Part shown: piece after piece, positions 54,131-64,000 of the stretch
Position numbering within the stretch: the stretch's first letter is position 1
Layout of the letters: each line of letters begins with the position of its first letter
DNA from: Odobenus rosmarus divergens
Lineage: Eukaryota > Chordata > Mammalia > Carnivora > Odobenidae
DNA: 64,000 bases
Direction: 5' to 3'
Assembly: GCF_000321225.1 (NCBI RefSeq)
Contig: NW_004451517.1
Location: 186,001-250,000, forward strand
Made by a program: the position numbers and the translations under genes
Notes under the pieces: model-generated
What the model was told of the DNA's origin: nothing
Databases searched by the model: none
Seen by the model: the letters and a program-made list of their open reading frames with translations, nothing else

Positions 54131-54739
54131 TAAAGATTCCAACTGCCTCTCCCAGCTGACTCCTCACCTGGTTCACCTGGAGGCGTTTGGCTGACAGGAT
54201 GTCTCCTCTGTCTCGGAGATTCAACCTGAGGCAACCCTGATTTGTTTGTCAGTGGGAGAGAGGTGACCTTCTTGTCCAGGGTCAACAGGTTTGGAATTTC
54301 AGGTTGCTTTGTCAGGCTTTGGGCAAGAGGAAAGGTGTGAGATTTGTCATTCAGTCCAGAGTGAGCATTTTGTACTTTCGCCTGTTTCCCTGACAACTTC
54401 TGCTCAGAGGGATGAGCAAAGAATTAGGGGGACTCAGGAGTCTGTTGTGATCACTGGACTCTGCTTCATGGGGTCAGGGACTGCATCTGTTCTGCTCAAG
54501 ACCACATCAGCAGAGGCCCGAATGAAGGAATGAATGGTAAAATTCTGGCAGATGTTGCTGCCGTACCTTCTTCGGAGAAAGCTTGCGTAGTCTTCCTAGA
54601 TTCTAAGAAGCAATCAACATGCCTTTGGTTCAGTAACTTTTCCAGGAAAGGAAGTAAGCCCTGGAGTCAATGTGCCTGCCCACTGCAACTTATGTCCCAG
54701 CTTCAGAAACCGAAGACTGCTCACTTCCTGGAACAGGAA

Positions 54740-55092
54740 GGTACCAGGTTGAATAGTGTCCCCCCAAATTCAGGTCCACCTGTAACCTCACAATGTGACC
54801 ATATTTGGAAATAGGGTCTTTTCAGATGTCATTAGTTAAGATGAGGTCGGACAGGATTTCGGTGGTCCTTCAATCCTATGGCTGGTGTCTTTATAAGGAG
54901 GTCATGTGAGAACAGAGGCAGAGATGGGCTGTACCTATAAGCCAAGGGATGTCAAGGATGGCCAGCAACCCGGGAAGTGGGAGAGAGGCGTGGAGCCCCA
55001 GAAGGAACCAACCCTACTGTTATCCTGCTGCTGGACTTCTGGCTTCTGAGCTGGGAGAGCATAACTCTCTTTTGCTTTAAGCTGCCCCAAAG
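54740..55092 (+). mobile_element. MLT1-type LTR (ERVL-MaLR), plus
   Basis: GGTTGAATAGTGTCCCCCCA, AATGTGACCATATTTGGAAA, TAGGGTCTTTTCAGATGTCA, GTGTCTTTATAAGGAGGTCA, AGAAGGAACCAACCCTACTG and GACTTCTGGCTTCTGAGC. Well preserved. Confidence 0.9.
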
Positions 55093-55188
55093 ATGAGGCG
55101 CTTGATTTTGCATATGCCTCACGGTTGCTGAAAATTGGGAGACAGCCATGCCGGCCAGGTGTCAGAGAGAGAGAGTTCCAAACCTTCT

Positions 55189-55570
55189 GCAAATGATTAC
55201 CTTAGTGGCTTGGAACAACAGAAATACCTTCCCTCACAGTTCTGGAGGCCAGAGCTTGAAATCAGTACCCCAGGGCCAAAATCACAGCATCACCAAGGCC
55301 ACCCTCCTTCCAGAGGCTCCGGGAGAACAGCTGTGGGGGGCTGTCACTGCTCCCTGGCTTTGTCCAAATCACTCCAGTGTCTGCCTCTGCAGTCATACAG
55401 CCTTCTCTGTGTCCATCACCCTCTGCCTGACGAGGCCATGTGCATCGGGCCTGCCTGGATAATCCAGTAACTGCCCAACTCAAGACCCCTAACTTAATTA
55501 CATCTGCAAGGAGGGAACAAGTACCCTGATTTCCAAAATGAGTCAATGGTTGGCTTCCTCAATCACATAA
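55189..55570 (-). mobile_element. MLT1-type LTR (ERVL-MaLR), minus
   Basis: TTAGTGGCTTGGAACAACAG, CACAGTTCTGGAGGCCAGAG, TCCTTCCAGAGGCTCCGGGA, CCTGGATAATCCAGTAACTG and CTTAATTACATCTGCAAGG are reverse-complement MLT1 blocks. It faces the previous LTR about 100 bp away. Confidence 0.85.
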
Positions 55571-56074
55571 CCATCCTGGAATCTCTCTAGCAACATTCTA
55601 GAACAGATCCACGACAGGCCCTGCCCCAAAGGTCCAGAAAGGAAAGTGGTGAGTCCCGGGAGCCAGCAAAGGTTCACGTGGAATAACTGGCCCTTCCAAT
55701 TGCCATCACGAGACCCACCTTGCAGGCCATGTCACTGCTCTCATGACAGACAACGGCAGTCAATGAAGGGAGTGGGCAGTGGGGAAACTAGTCCTCTCCT
55801 AGAGGGGACACAGCACCTGCTCAGCTCTCACCTGGTATGGTCTGATCTTTTGATTTACCAGGAACAGCCAGAAATGAAGACCTGTTCATGTGACATATCC
55901 TCATTATTAAATAAGCAACTAATTTTAAAAATTTGCAGTGCTCTGTAGATCAAGCAAGACACAGCCAACGGGCCGCTAGCTCCCAATGTCTGCTGTGGAC
56001 AGAGTATATCAGAGTCCAGCCAGCATCTGGAAAGGTCTTCTCTAGAGCAGTATGGGAGGAGGGTCAACAGCTGA

Positions 56075-56260
56075 GACTCTGGGGACAATGGACTTGGGTT
56101 CAAATCCATCCTTCACCAGCTGTGGGACCTCGGTCTCAGTTTCCCTATGTGTAAAATGGGGCCATAACACCAACCTCCTCAGGCTATTGATACTGAAATG
56201 TTCAGGGCAAGAAGCCCAGAGCACAGGGCCTCCCAGAGTGAACGTGCTATAAGGATTGCG
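56075..56260 (+). mobile_element. MIR SINE, plus
   Basis: GGACTTGGGTTCAAATCCAT, CTCGGTCTCAGTTTCCCTAT, GTGTAAAATGGGGCCATAAC and CAGAGCACAGGGCCTCCC. Confidence 0.85.
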
Positions 56261-56774
56261 CCTTATTACGGTTGTTTCTGAAATGCATTTTTTCCTATTT
56301 TAATCAGTCAGACATTTGGATGCAATCTACAATGGCCGTGTACAATTAACACAGTCAAACAACTGTTCTGCTGCTTTTCTTCCCCAAAAGTTGTTTTTCA
56401 ATAGATTGTGTGACTTTAAAAAGGTCAGATAGCTTCTTGTTCAAGGTGTGGAAATATAAGGTACATGGCACTCATGTTGGGAAAGGAGATTAGTGAAAGA
56501 CCAGACACCCCATTCGAGAGGGGATTGTCCAAGAGGAGGCCCGGGGCTCTGCCTGCGCTGGGTCAGCCCTGTTGGGGTGGGGGGAAAGGGAGGGTCCCCA
56601 GCACTTACAGGAAGTCTGAGAAGCCATGCTTGTGAAACCGGCAAGGGACCGCAAGAGGGAGGGAGAGCTCTGGGCTGGTGGTGGGTGGAAGGTCCAGGGT
56701 CCGAGAAGACCTCGCCAGTGGTCGGTAAGGGAGAGCAAGTATGAGTCCCGGCACTTGGCTTCCTTAGGTTAGTT

Positions 56775-57505
56775 CCAAAAGTCAAGGGTGACACCCACCA
56801 GAACAGCTGCAATTAAATGAGCAGTGACATCAAGTGCTGGTGAGGGTGTGAAAGTCCAGGACGGCTCCGATGACTGCAGGGAGGGGAGGGCGGGAGCAGG
56901 GGGTGGGGAAGGGGGGGCCGGGTACAACCTCTCAGAATCCCGCCTGGCCGTGTCTGCCAGAGCCAAACCTCCGGCCCAGCATTCCCGCTCCTGCTAGCCA
57001 ACCCAGCAGAGATGAGTGCACACGTGTGCATGAGCACGCAGAGACAAGCCCCAGAATGCTCGAGACAGCCCCAGCTGAAACAGCCGACAGCTGGAAAAAA
57101 AACAAAATTAACCAGAGAATCGGCAGCAGAGTGGCTAAATTGTGGTGTGTCTTGACTGCTCCAGAGCAATGAAAAGAAGCGAACCTTTACCCCACCCAGG
57201 AGCGCGTCTCCCAGACTGCACGGTGCGTCAAGAAGTCTGACACAAAAGAGCACATGCTGTGATTCTGCTCCTCTGAACCTCAAGAAGAGGCAAAGCAAAC
57301 CCACAGTGGTGGTTACCTCCGCAACAGGGTGGGGGAGGCAGTAATGGGAAGGAACAGGAGGGAACTTTCTGGAGTGATGGAAATGTTCTCTAGCTCAATC
57401 CGGGTGGTGGTTACTTAGGTGCATGCAACGTAAAAAGTCATCCAGCTATATACTTCGGATTTGTGCACTTTAGGTAGATATTCTAACATGATAACAAACA
57501 AACAG
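56775..57505 (+). mobile_element. L1M 3'-end fragment, plus, long
   Basis: AAATGAGCAGTGACATCAAG with TGCTGGTGAGGGTGTGAAAG, AGCCGACAGCTGGAAAAAAA, GTGGCTAAATTGTGGTGTG, ACACAAAAGAGCACATGCTG, ACTTTCTGGAGTGATGGAAA and GGGTGGTGGTTACTTAGGTG keep the complete order. Confidence 0.85.
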
Positions 57506-58055
57506 TAAAGCAGGGACAGGGTAGCAGCTATGGTAGGTGTGAGCCACAACTCCGAGGGGAGGTGCAGATACAGACCATGCCTGCAGGTGCCTTTTCTTGG
57601 GCCCAGCTGGAAGCTCTCTGGATTGGATCTGTTCTGGCCCAGGCCAGCCCCACCCAGCCATGTGCATTCCTGGAGGACATTGCAGGCCTGTGGACCACCA
57701 ATAGGACGGCCCCCTCCACGGGGTGGGATATGTGTCAGTCACAGAGGATTCTGCCCTCGGAAGGAGCTCTGAGCTCTGCTGTTGTCACCAGGACATTATA
57801 AATATCTTTTGAACAAGGATCCCTACATTTTTGGTTTGCTTGGGCTCCACAAATTATGTAGCAGGTCTTGAATGGGAAGCCGTGATCTTTAGCGGGGTCC
57901 TCAATTTCTGAAGCACTGTTCTATGGAAAGAGAAGCACATGTATGTTGCCAGGTGCGTGAATTTATGAAAGTTCCAAGCAGGCCAACCTCCGCTTGATGT
58001 AAAGCAGAACTTGCTGCCGGGGACAGCCGCCTCCCAAAGAAGCGCCACCAGCCCA
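57505..58055. other. Unclassified DNA, no gene seen
   Basis: No repeat or exon recognised. Confidence 0.4.
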
Positions 58056-58245
58056 TGAGATGAACACCTACTTTGTGCCAAGCATCTTCCATGTTTCGTC
58101 TGACTCTTCATAACAACCCCATGAGGGGGGAGCTATCACTGTCCCTATTTTGCAGAGGAGGAAACTGAGGCAGGCTTTTATTGCCAGGCGTTACTCAGCT
58201 GGTGAGCAGTGAAGCTGGGATTTGAATCCAAGTTCGACGGAGTCA
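58055..58245 (-). mobile_element. MIR SINE, minus
   Basis: AACACCTACTTTGTGCCAAG, CATAACAACCCCATGAGGGG, TATTTTGCAGAGGAGGAAAC and GCTGGGATTTGAATCCAAG. Confidence 0.85.
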
Positions 58246-58925
58246 GGGTTGGCATCTACCGCCAGAGTTTTCAGACACTCTGGTTGAGGGGCCAGAGGAG
58301 GAGCTTTAGGCTCTGGGAGGGGCAGGACTTCAGGGCTCAAACTGGAGACTTTGGGATTTTAAACACAGACAGCAAGCAAGGTGAAGGATGCCTAGAGCAT
58401 TCATCTGAGCACCAGCCCCGAGGAGGTTGGTCTTTAAGTGCCCGGCCCCACTTTCATGGTCAGACCAGGGTACAAGGACACTCAGGTGCTGGCTGGGACG
58501 TGTGAATAAAGCTACCTATATATGAGGCAGTAACGAGGGGTGGGAACTGTATCAACTTAGATCAAAAAGCTTAGAAAAAAGTTAAACATTAGGCAGGCAA
58601 AACCAAAAACACTTCTGCAGGCTACCCACAGGTCACCAGTTAGGTTTGCTGGTTTAGACTGCCAGCTCATGGGACAGATCTGTCACCCTAGCCCAGCAAC
58701 AGGACCTGGCATGCCCCATGGCAGCTATTTACCCTTCCCACCTCACCTCTGCCATCCAGAGCTGGGCAGGTGGTGAGTGGCAAGGTCCTCCCTCACTGGG
58801 CTGTGCCTCACCCAACTGACTCTACTCCCTCCCCTTTCTCTCCCTTCCCAGTAGCATGGGCCTGATTTATGAGGATTTTCTTAGAAAAGAAATGCTGAGT
58901 ACTGGATAAATATTGGGATAGTGTA
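58245..58925. other. Unclassified DNA, no gene seen
   Basis: No recognised repeat; one plus frame of 98 codons (58209-58505) starts inside the MIR and has no motif. Confidence 0.4.
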
Positions 58926-59150
58926 CTGGTTAAGACCAAGGCCTCTGGAAACAAGCAGACCTGGTTTGAATCTAGCCCTATGTTGTCCTAGCCACAAGAT
59001 CTCAGCAACATCACCTGGCCACCCTCTGCCTCAGTTTCCATACCTGTAAAATGGGAATAATGGCAGTAGACTAACAGGTTTCCTGTGAATATTAAATCAG
59101 GTAATACATGTAAAATCCTCAGAACGCCTTGCACATGATAGATGTTTAGC
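58925..59150 (+). mobile_element. MIR SINE, plus, near full length
   Basis: GACCTGGTTTGAATCTAGCC, CTCTGCCTCAGTTTCCATAC, TGTAAAATGGGAATAATGGC, GAATATTAAATCAGGTAATA and ACGCCTTGCACATGATAG. Confidence 0.9.
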
Positions 59151-59480
59151 CAGGAAGAGTTGCCATCTCTCAAATTCCAGCACTGTGCTAAGAACTGGGC
59201 TTCGAAAAAATCATGCGACGAGTATATACTGAACATAAATCACAGTGCAGACCCTCCACGAGGCACATGGGTACCTGCCCCTGTCACCACTTCTCCTGTG
59301 GAGCTCATGTCCTTGGAGAGGAGACAAGAGTAAGGGCTGTGATGGAGCAGAGCAGTGGGGAGGTAGGGGAAGCCGCTTGCCCACGGTTACACGCAGAGAG
59401 GCGTGGGATTCACAGCGTGTTTCTCGTGGGTTCCACCCCCCGCCTGGCACTGAGTAGATGCTCAGTAAACGTCTGTCGAA
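59150..59480 (+). mobile_element. L2/MIR-like fragments, diverged
   Basis: CCAGCACTGTGCTAAGAACT at the left and GGCACTGAGTAGATGCTCAG with TAAACGTCTGTCGAATGGAT at the right. The right piece abuts the CpG island. Confidence 0.5.
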
Positions 59481-59489
59481 TGGATGCAT

Positions 59490-59880
59490 GCCACTGGACC
59501 CGCACATCACCCTGGAAGGCACCTGCTGATACCCCAGCCCTGGGGCGAGGGGTGGAGGGTAACACCGGAGCTCGCCTCTCCCGGGAGAGGACTCGAGCCC
59601 CGGGACGCCGCCCCACCCTCCGCTCACCACGTGGATTTAAAACCCACGCGGCAGCCGGGCTCCTGCCCCTCCTCCGCCATTGGGCGAGGCCGCCCGCACT
59701 TGTGTCCAATCGAATGACTGCTTCCGGAATCCGAACTTCGGATTGGCCCGTCCGCTGTGTCATTTCGGGCTGCTTGTGACGGCAGCCGGGCCTGGTGCCC
59801 CGCCTCCTCCGCGAGTGGGCTCGGAGTTAAAGGAGCCGCTAGCGGAAGACGCGGGAGTTGCTTCAGAGGCACTTTGAAGT
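59490..59880. promoter_or_regulatory. CpG-island promoter candidate with three CCAAT boxes
   Basis: CpG-dense non-repeat DNA of about 390 bp. Visible sites: CACGTG (59628-59633) beside TTTAAAA (59636-59642) within an imperfect palindrome 59630-59648; inverted CCAAT at 59679-59683; CCAAT at 59706-59710; ETS-type CTTCCGGAA at 59721-59729; inverted CCAAT at 59742-59746; CRE-like TGACGG at 59777-59782; GC box CCCCGCCTCC at 59798-59807; GCGGAAG at 59842-59848. Three NF-Y sites at intervals of about 27 and 36 bp plus ETS and GC boxes are typical of TATA-less, often bidirectional promoters. Transcribed strand and product are unknown; no first exon with coding potential is visible in either direction. 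It could also be an enhancer-type or orphan CpG island. Confidence 0.55.
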
Positions 59881-59884
59881 AACC

Positions 59885-60245
59885 TTAAAAAAATTTTTTT
59901 TAATTAACGGTCGTTGTAGAAAATACAGCAAATAATATAGGAAGGAAGTAAACTTCATTTAATCCATTCCACAAAGCTAACCACTGTTAACATTTTGGCA
60001 TATATCGTTCAAGTCTTTTTTCTAATAACAATTCTATTTGTACAGAATTGGAATGAGTTCTGCAGCCTGTTCTTAAGTTTATTTTATAAAGGACTTTTCA
60101 GATTGCCATCAAATAATCTGGAAAACGTTTTTAACTCGTGCATTTTCTTTGATTTTCTTCACCTTATTTAACTAATCCCCACACCCATTTTTTTCTTAAT
60201 TTAGTTGCATTTTTGTAATTAAAAATGAAGATACAATCAATATTC
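59885..60245 (-). mobile_element. Ancient LINE (L1M-like) fragment, minus
   Basis: AACCACTGTTAACATTTTGG, CATATATCGTTCAAGTCTTT and CTGCAGCCTGTTCTTAAG match the reverse of an old L1-type 3' region. AT-rich and strongly diverged; it begins directly after the CpG island. Confidence 0.6.
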
Positions 60246-60309
60246 TTGTCCTTTAATAACCAGGGGCTGAGGATACCCATACCTTAAGGGCCTAATATAC
60301 ATTGCAAAA

Positions 60310-60430
60310 TTGTTTTGCATTCATTCATTCAGTGGGTATGTTCTATGTGTCGACTCATGCTAGCAGCTGTGGATACAGCAAAGAACCAGACAGGTGTAGC
60401 CAATGCCCCTTTCAAAAATGCAGTGCCCCT
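60310..60430 (+). mobile_element. L2 LINE fragment, plus
   Basis: CATTCATTCATTCAGTGGGT, AGCTGTGGATACAGCAAAGA and ACCAGACAGGTGTAGCC. Confidence 0.75.
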
Positions 60431-60895
60431 CCATCCAGCTTTGGAGCCAGCTCCTGGACCCATGTTCCCAGGCTCCTATATGAGCACAGGGCTCCTTTTG
60501 CAGAGGGGAAGGGATCATATCTCCAACGCTAGAGGGGGCTTGCAGTGGGAGGGCCAAGGGTGTTTTCTGGGCATCACTCCCTTGTGGGAACTGTTGGGGC
60601 CCCATGGTGCCCCATTCCTTTGGATTCCAACAGTGCCTGTCTGGTGTTCTAGAGGCCCTGGGGACATCTGAGCATCTGTTCCCAGAACTGGACATTGAGA
60701 ACATACAGGGCACGGTCCAGCTGGGGTGAAAGACGTTGAACAAAGCAACTAAAAAGTCATGAGAAATTTCATTGGGAGTAACTTCTCCAAAGGGAAGAAG
60801 GGGACTCTAGGGTTTGTTTATATTTTATATGAGACTGGGAGTTGCCAGAGCCCAGAGCATTCGGTAATAATACATTTTTTTCAAGAGCTTATTCC
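60430..60895. other. Unclassified DNA, no gene seen
   Basis: No recognised repeat or exon; frames of about 76-127 codons overlap on both strands. Confidence 0.4.
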
Positions 60896-61060
60896 TGCCC
60901 ATGCCTTATGCTGAATGCCAGCCAATACGTTTCCCATTTAATCTTGCCTATAGCCCTCTGAGTAAGTACCTTTGTGATCTCCATTTTAAAGATGGGGAAA
61001 CTGAGGCCTGGGATCAGTAATGAACTTTCCCAATCAAGATCAGGAAGTTAGAAGTGGTGG
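60895..61060 (-). mobile_element. MIR SINE fragment, minus
   Basis: GTGATCTCCATTTTAAAGAT, GGGGAAACTGAGGCCTGGGA and AATACGTTTCCCATTTAATC. Confidence 0.7.
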
Positions 61061-61640
61061 TGTGCACTCATTTGACCGCAGTTTTGGTCATGCAGAATTC
61101 AGTGTTTGGGGAATAGGTCAATGACTAAGTGAGATCCCCAGAGGGAAAACTTTGTGAAGGCAGAGCCCAGCTTGTCATGGTCACCATGTGCCCCCAGGGC
61201 CTGGTGCTCAGCTACCATACGGAATAGCCTCTGTGAACCAGGCGTGTTGCTGGTGGCTGGCCCAGCCCCGAGCCAGGCGGACAGCCCTCCCTCACATCCA
61301 GCCCCTTTGCATCAGCACCCCCTCAAAACCAGCTGCAGAGTGCGGCAGCCCAGCCTGGCCCCGAATGCCTTTCATGCCACCGAGAATCACAGTTTTACAT
61401 TATTAATCACTCCTGACAACAGTAGAATGTATCCCTTCATGAGAACAGAGACACAGAACATTTCTGCTCTGGTGTGTCTGGCCCGTGAAATCAGCTTGAA
61501 CGATGCACAGTTCTTTCTGGAAGTGTTTCAGACAGGAGTTGAACATGTCTGAAGGAGTGGAATCTTCTTCTCTCAGCCTATGAGAGAAAGGTCTGCATAT
61601 TAAGCTATTTACGGTAACCAAAGCCGCTGCAGACCCCTGC
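61060..61640. other. Unclassified DNA, no gene seen
   Basis: A 132-codon plus frame (61154-61552) has no motif and no start context. No repeat assigned. Confidence 0.4.
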
Positions 61641-61644
61641 CTGG

Positions 61645-61745
61645 AGTCAGGAACAGGATCTTGGCTCCCCTGTGCCTTTCACCAGGCACATGACCTTGGC
61701 CAAATCTTGTCCTTGTCTGGGCCTCAGTTTACGCATCTACCAGAA
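61645..61745 (+). mobile_element. MIR SINE fragment, plus
   Basis: CACATGACCTTGGCCAAATC, TTGTCCTTGTCTGGGCCTCA and GTTTACGCATCTACC. Confidence 0.7.
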
Positions 61746-62079
61746 GACAGGATTTGGCTTTAATATTTCCTTCTGTCCTTCCCTTCTGCCTACCCTTCAT
61801 CTCCCTGCCTTGGTCCCAAAGCCCTATCTTTTCCGTAGAAATGAGTTCCTGGCTGGAAATAAGAAACTGGGTAGGAGAAAAGAGATGTCTTCCCTGGTGG
61901 AGGGTGCATCTATGACCAGTTTCGCCAGCTTTTTTTGGCTTGCGGCTGGAGAGCTCAACCATGTGACATTTGTCCAGGAGCTAAGCTCCTATATCAGCAA
62001 ACACATGACACAACCAACAAAACACACAGCATACACATACCCCCCATGGCATGAGTAGGCACCAGTTCTACCCCACACA

Positions 62080-62146
62080 TATACGCAACACACACACACC
62101 CACAAACCCACAACACACAGACTACACACACGCACACACACACACC
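62080..62146 (+). repeat. (CA)n microsatellite, impure
   Basis: Several short CA runs separated by CCACAAACC and GACTAC; a looser CA-rich lead-in starts near 62000. Confidence 0.93.
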
Positions 62147-62384
62147 CCATGCATCTTTATGGTTAAGACTTCTGGCTCTGGTTTGGTACCAGGCAAGTAG
62201 AGGCTCTTCTTCGTAGTCACTGGCCCAAGCTTCTGGCTTCCAGATACTTGGTTAGAAGCTTGTCATTAGACGGGCATCCAGGGGACTGAACACAAGAGGT
62301 GTGGGCGTGGAGAGCATGAGTGAGCTGGGAAGAGAGAATTGTCAGCACATAGCAAAGGCAGCCCAAGTGTGACTTATATGTTAT

Positions 62385-62490
62385 TATGTGTGGGTACCAG
62401 TCATTTATGCCAGAGGTTTGCCAAGTGCCTGCTGCATGCCAGACCCCGAGCGTATGCCCACCAGCGGTGTATCCAGTGACAAACCCACTG
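62385..62490 (+). mobile_element. L2 LINE fragment, plus
   Basis: TGCCAAGTGCCTGCTGCATG, CCAGACCCCGAGCGTATGC and GTGTATCCAGTGACAAACCC. Confidence 0.6.
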
Positions 62491-62894
62491 ACCCGCCTCT
62501 CTAGGGTTGCCAAACAAGTGGAGATAGACCGTGAACGTGCCAGCATATGTGTCGGCTGCCACTGGTCCCGGTGCTGAGGCCTTGACACTCACGCCACCCC
62601 TCACTGTGAAATACTGTTTCCACCCCCGCTTACAGGTGGAGATGCAGGTTCAGCAAGGTGAAACCACCTGCCAAGGTCACCCCTGCGGGATTCTGGCAGC
62701 AAGTGCCTCTCTTGAGTTTGGTCTTCACCTCCTCCCCTCCCAGCCCACTTCTGGGCTCCCCTGCAGAAGTCAGCTGCTCTTCATCTTCCAAGGTGAGATG
62801 GAGCTGGCAGAGCCTCCCAGAAGCCCAGGGAAGGATGCTACTCAAGCCCAGCGGTGAAGGTCAAGTGGACCCAGGCAGAGGTGGTAAGGATGGA

Positions 62895-63195
62895 GGAGGA
62901 GAGCGGAAAGCACCATTTGCTGAGGCCTGCCCATGGGCTCTGGGGCCCAAGTACCTGCATTCACATCCTGCCCCACCTCACTTGTGGGTCCCTGAGCCTC
63001 AGTGTCCCCATCTGTCAAAAGGGAATAATATTAGCTTGGACCTCATAGGTCTGTTGTAGGGATCCAATGAATTCACTGTAGACCCTGATGCATATTTGTG
63101 GAATGCTTAAATGGGTGAATGTGAAGTGTCTAGAACAGGGCCTGGTACACAAGGCAGTGTCCAAAAAACATTACTATTATTAGTGTTTGGAAGCA
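62895..63195 (+). mobile_element. MIR SINE fragment(s), plus
   Basis: CTGCATTCACATCCTGCCCC, CCCTGAGCCTCAGTGTCCCC, ATCTGTCAAAAGGGAATAAT, GTCTGTTGTAGGGATCCAAT and CAGGGCCTGGTACACAAGGC. Confidence 0.82.
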
Positions 63196-64000
63196 AAACA
63201 GGACCCCCCAAAATGGAAAAACAGAAAGTCCAAAGATGCTAAACCGGGAATGTTGGTAGGCCGATTAATCTACACATCAGATTTGGGGACAAATAGACCC
63301 AGCTGGAGCTTCCAAAGGTGGTCAGTCGAGAGGAGGGGTTGTTAAACCACCCCATGGCACTGAAAGCTGCGTCTGAAGAGGGGGTGAGGGGCAGGGCTGG
63401 ACCTGGGGAGGCTGAGATCTGCCGTGTCCCCACGGCCCACGGCCGGCTGGGGCGGGGCCTTTGTTGACTCAGCGGGACACTTTCCACAATGCCCAGAGGA
63501 CATAGTCAGGACGCAGCCAGCCACACTTGGCCCAGCCAAAACCCACGCTGGCTTCCCTGGGCTCCCAGCTGGCTGCCAAGGCAGGCCCCGCACCCGAGCA
63601 GCTACAAGATACGCAGGGACCCTCATTCAAAAATTAGTCATTATTAAGAAATTCAAGATGGTGACTGTAGTGGATTCACCCAAGCTTGGGGCCTTTTTGA
63701 AGGAGGACCCCTGGCACCTGCATGGGTCACACACTTGTGAGGTTGGCCTTGTACCCAAACCCAGCCAGCAGGGATGTGCCATTAGGAGCCAGCCCTTCTT
63801 ACTGGCATGGACAGGATCTTTTCTCTCTAAAGATCCCCCTGTGGTAGATCCAGCCCATGCTTGCTCTGGGCAGACAGCAGCACTGTACTGTCTGGACAGC
63901 CTGAAAGGCCTGTCCTGGTGGTCACCTGAGGGCATACACCCATTTCACAATCCTCTGCCCTATAACCAGGTTGGGAAATACGTCCCGAACCCCAGACTTC
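63195..64000. other. Unclassified DNA, no gene seen
   Basis: GC-rich; frames of 82-102 codons on the minus strand carry no motif. No repeat recognised. GGGCGGGGCC near 63450 is a lone GC box without an island around it. Confidence 0.4.

Noticed and set aside
53616..54224. 202-codon minus-strand frame
   Set aside because: Lies over an L2 fragment and unrelated DNA, with no motif or splice context.
1..64000. CRISPR arrays, operons, insertion sequences, ribosome binding sites
   Set aside because: The DNA is vertebrate; the evenly spaced repeats here are microsatellites and minisatellites without unique spacers.

Overview
The window is nuclear genomic DNA from a carnivoran mammal, and I find no convincing protein-coding exon, tRNA or rRNA gene in it. 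The clade call rests on a dozen tRNA-Lys-derived Can-SINEs (head like GGGCGCCTGGGTGGCTCAG, A-rich or AATAAA tail). Carnivora have these. The subfamily seen (TTCGGCTCAGGTCATGATC body) is the one usual in bears, seals and mustelids. The SINEC_Cf form typical of dogs and the cat form are absent, so an arctoid (non-canid) caniform is the best inference. The longest open frames all lie in low-complexity DNA, in repeats, or in GC-rich stretches without family resemblance. The segment therefore looks intergenic or deep-intronic. All repeat names are from memory of consensus sequences and no library was searched.

Layout. 1-4 kb: GC-rich unique DNA, a LINE-like block carrying a minus-strand SINE, and a 50-N assembly gap flanked by two identical 95-bp copies. 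4-12 kb: a TGG/TGA trinucleotide array, MIR and L2 fragments, possible conserved elements and decayed minisatellites. 12-15 kb: a SINE, L1M remnants and a roughly 560-bp CA-rich minisatellite with a 38-bp segment at its edge copied from 2.7 kb upstream. 15-22 kb: MIR/L2, one young SINE and a roughly 550-bp GGAT array just downstream of an L2 tail. 22-30 kb: an L1 ORF2 fragment with a SINE in it, then a roughly 3.1-kb old L1 (about 25.9-29.1 kb) broken by one MLT1 LTR and four Can-SINEs, then L2. 30-38 kb: hAT elements, a MER20 inside an L1M 3' end, MIRs and an AT-rich block.

39-42 kb holds a perfect tandem duplication of 1447 bp, including a SINE and its A-tail. 43-51 kb holds DNA-transposon copies and three nested sites: MLT1 containing a SINE containing a SINE, a hAT palindrome inside a MER20, and two L1M 3' ends in tandem. 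54-58 kb holds an inverted MLT1 pair and an L1M 3' end. At about 59.48-59.88 kb is the only strong promoter candidate: a short CpG island with three CCAAT boxes, an ETS site, a CACGTG box and a GC box. 60-64 kb is L1M, L2, MIR, a CA repeat and unique DNA.

No genes act together here. The value of the window lies in its insertion stratigraphy, two likely assembly or very recent duplication events, the tandem arrays and one candidate promoter. I see no sign of a new gene system.
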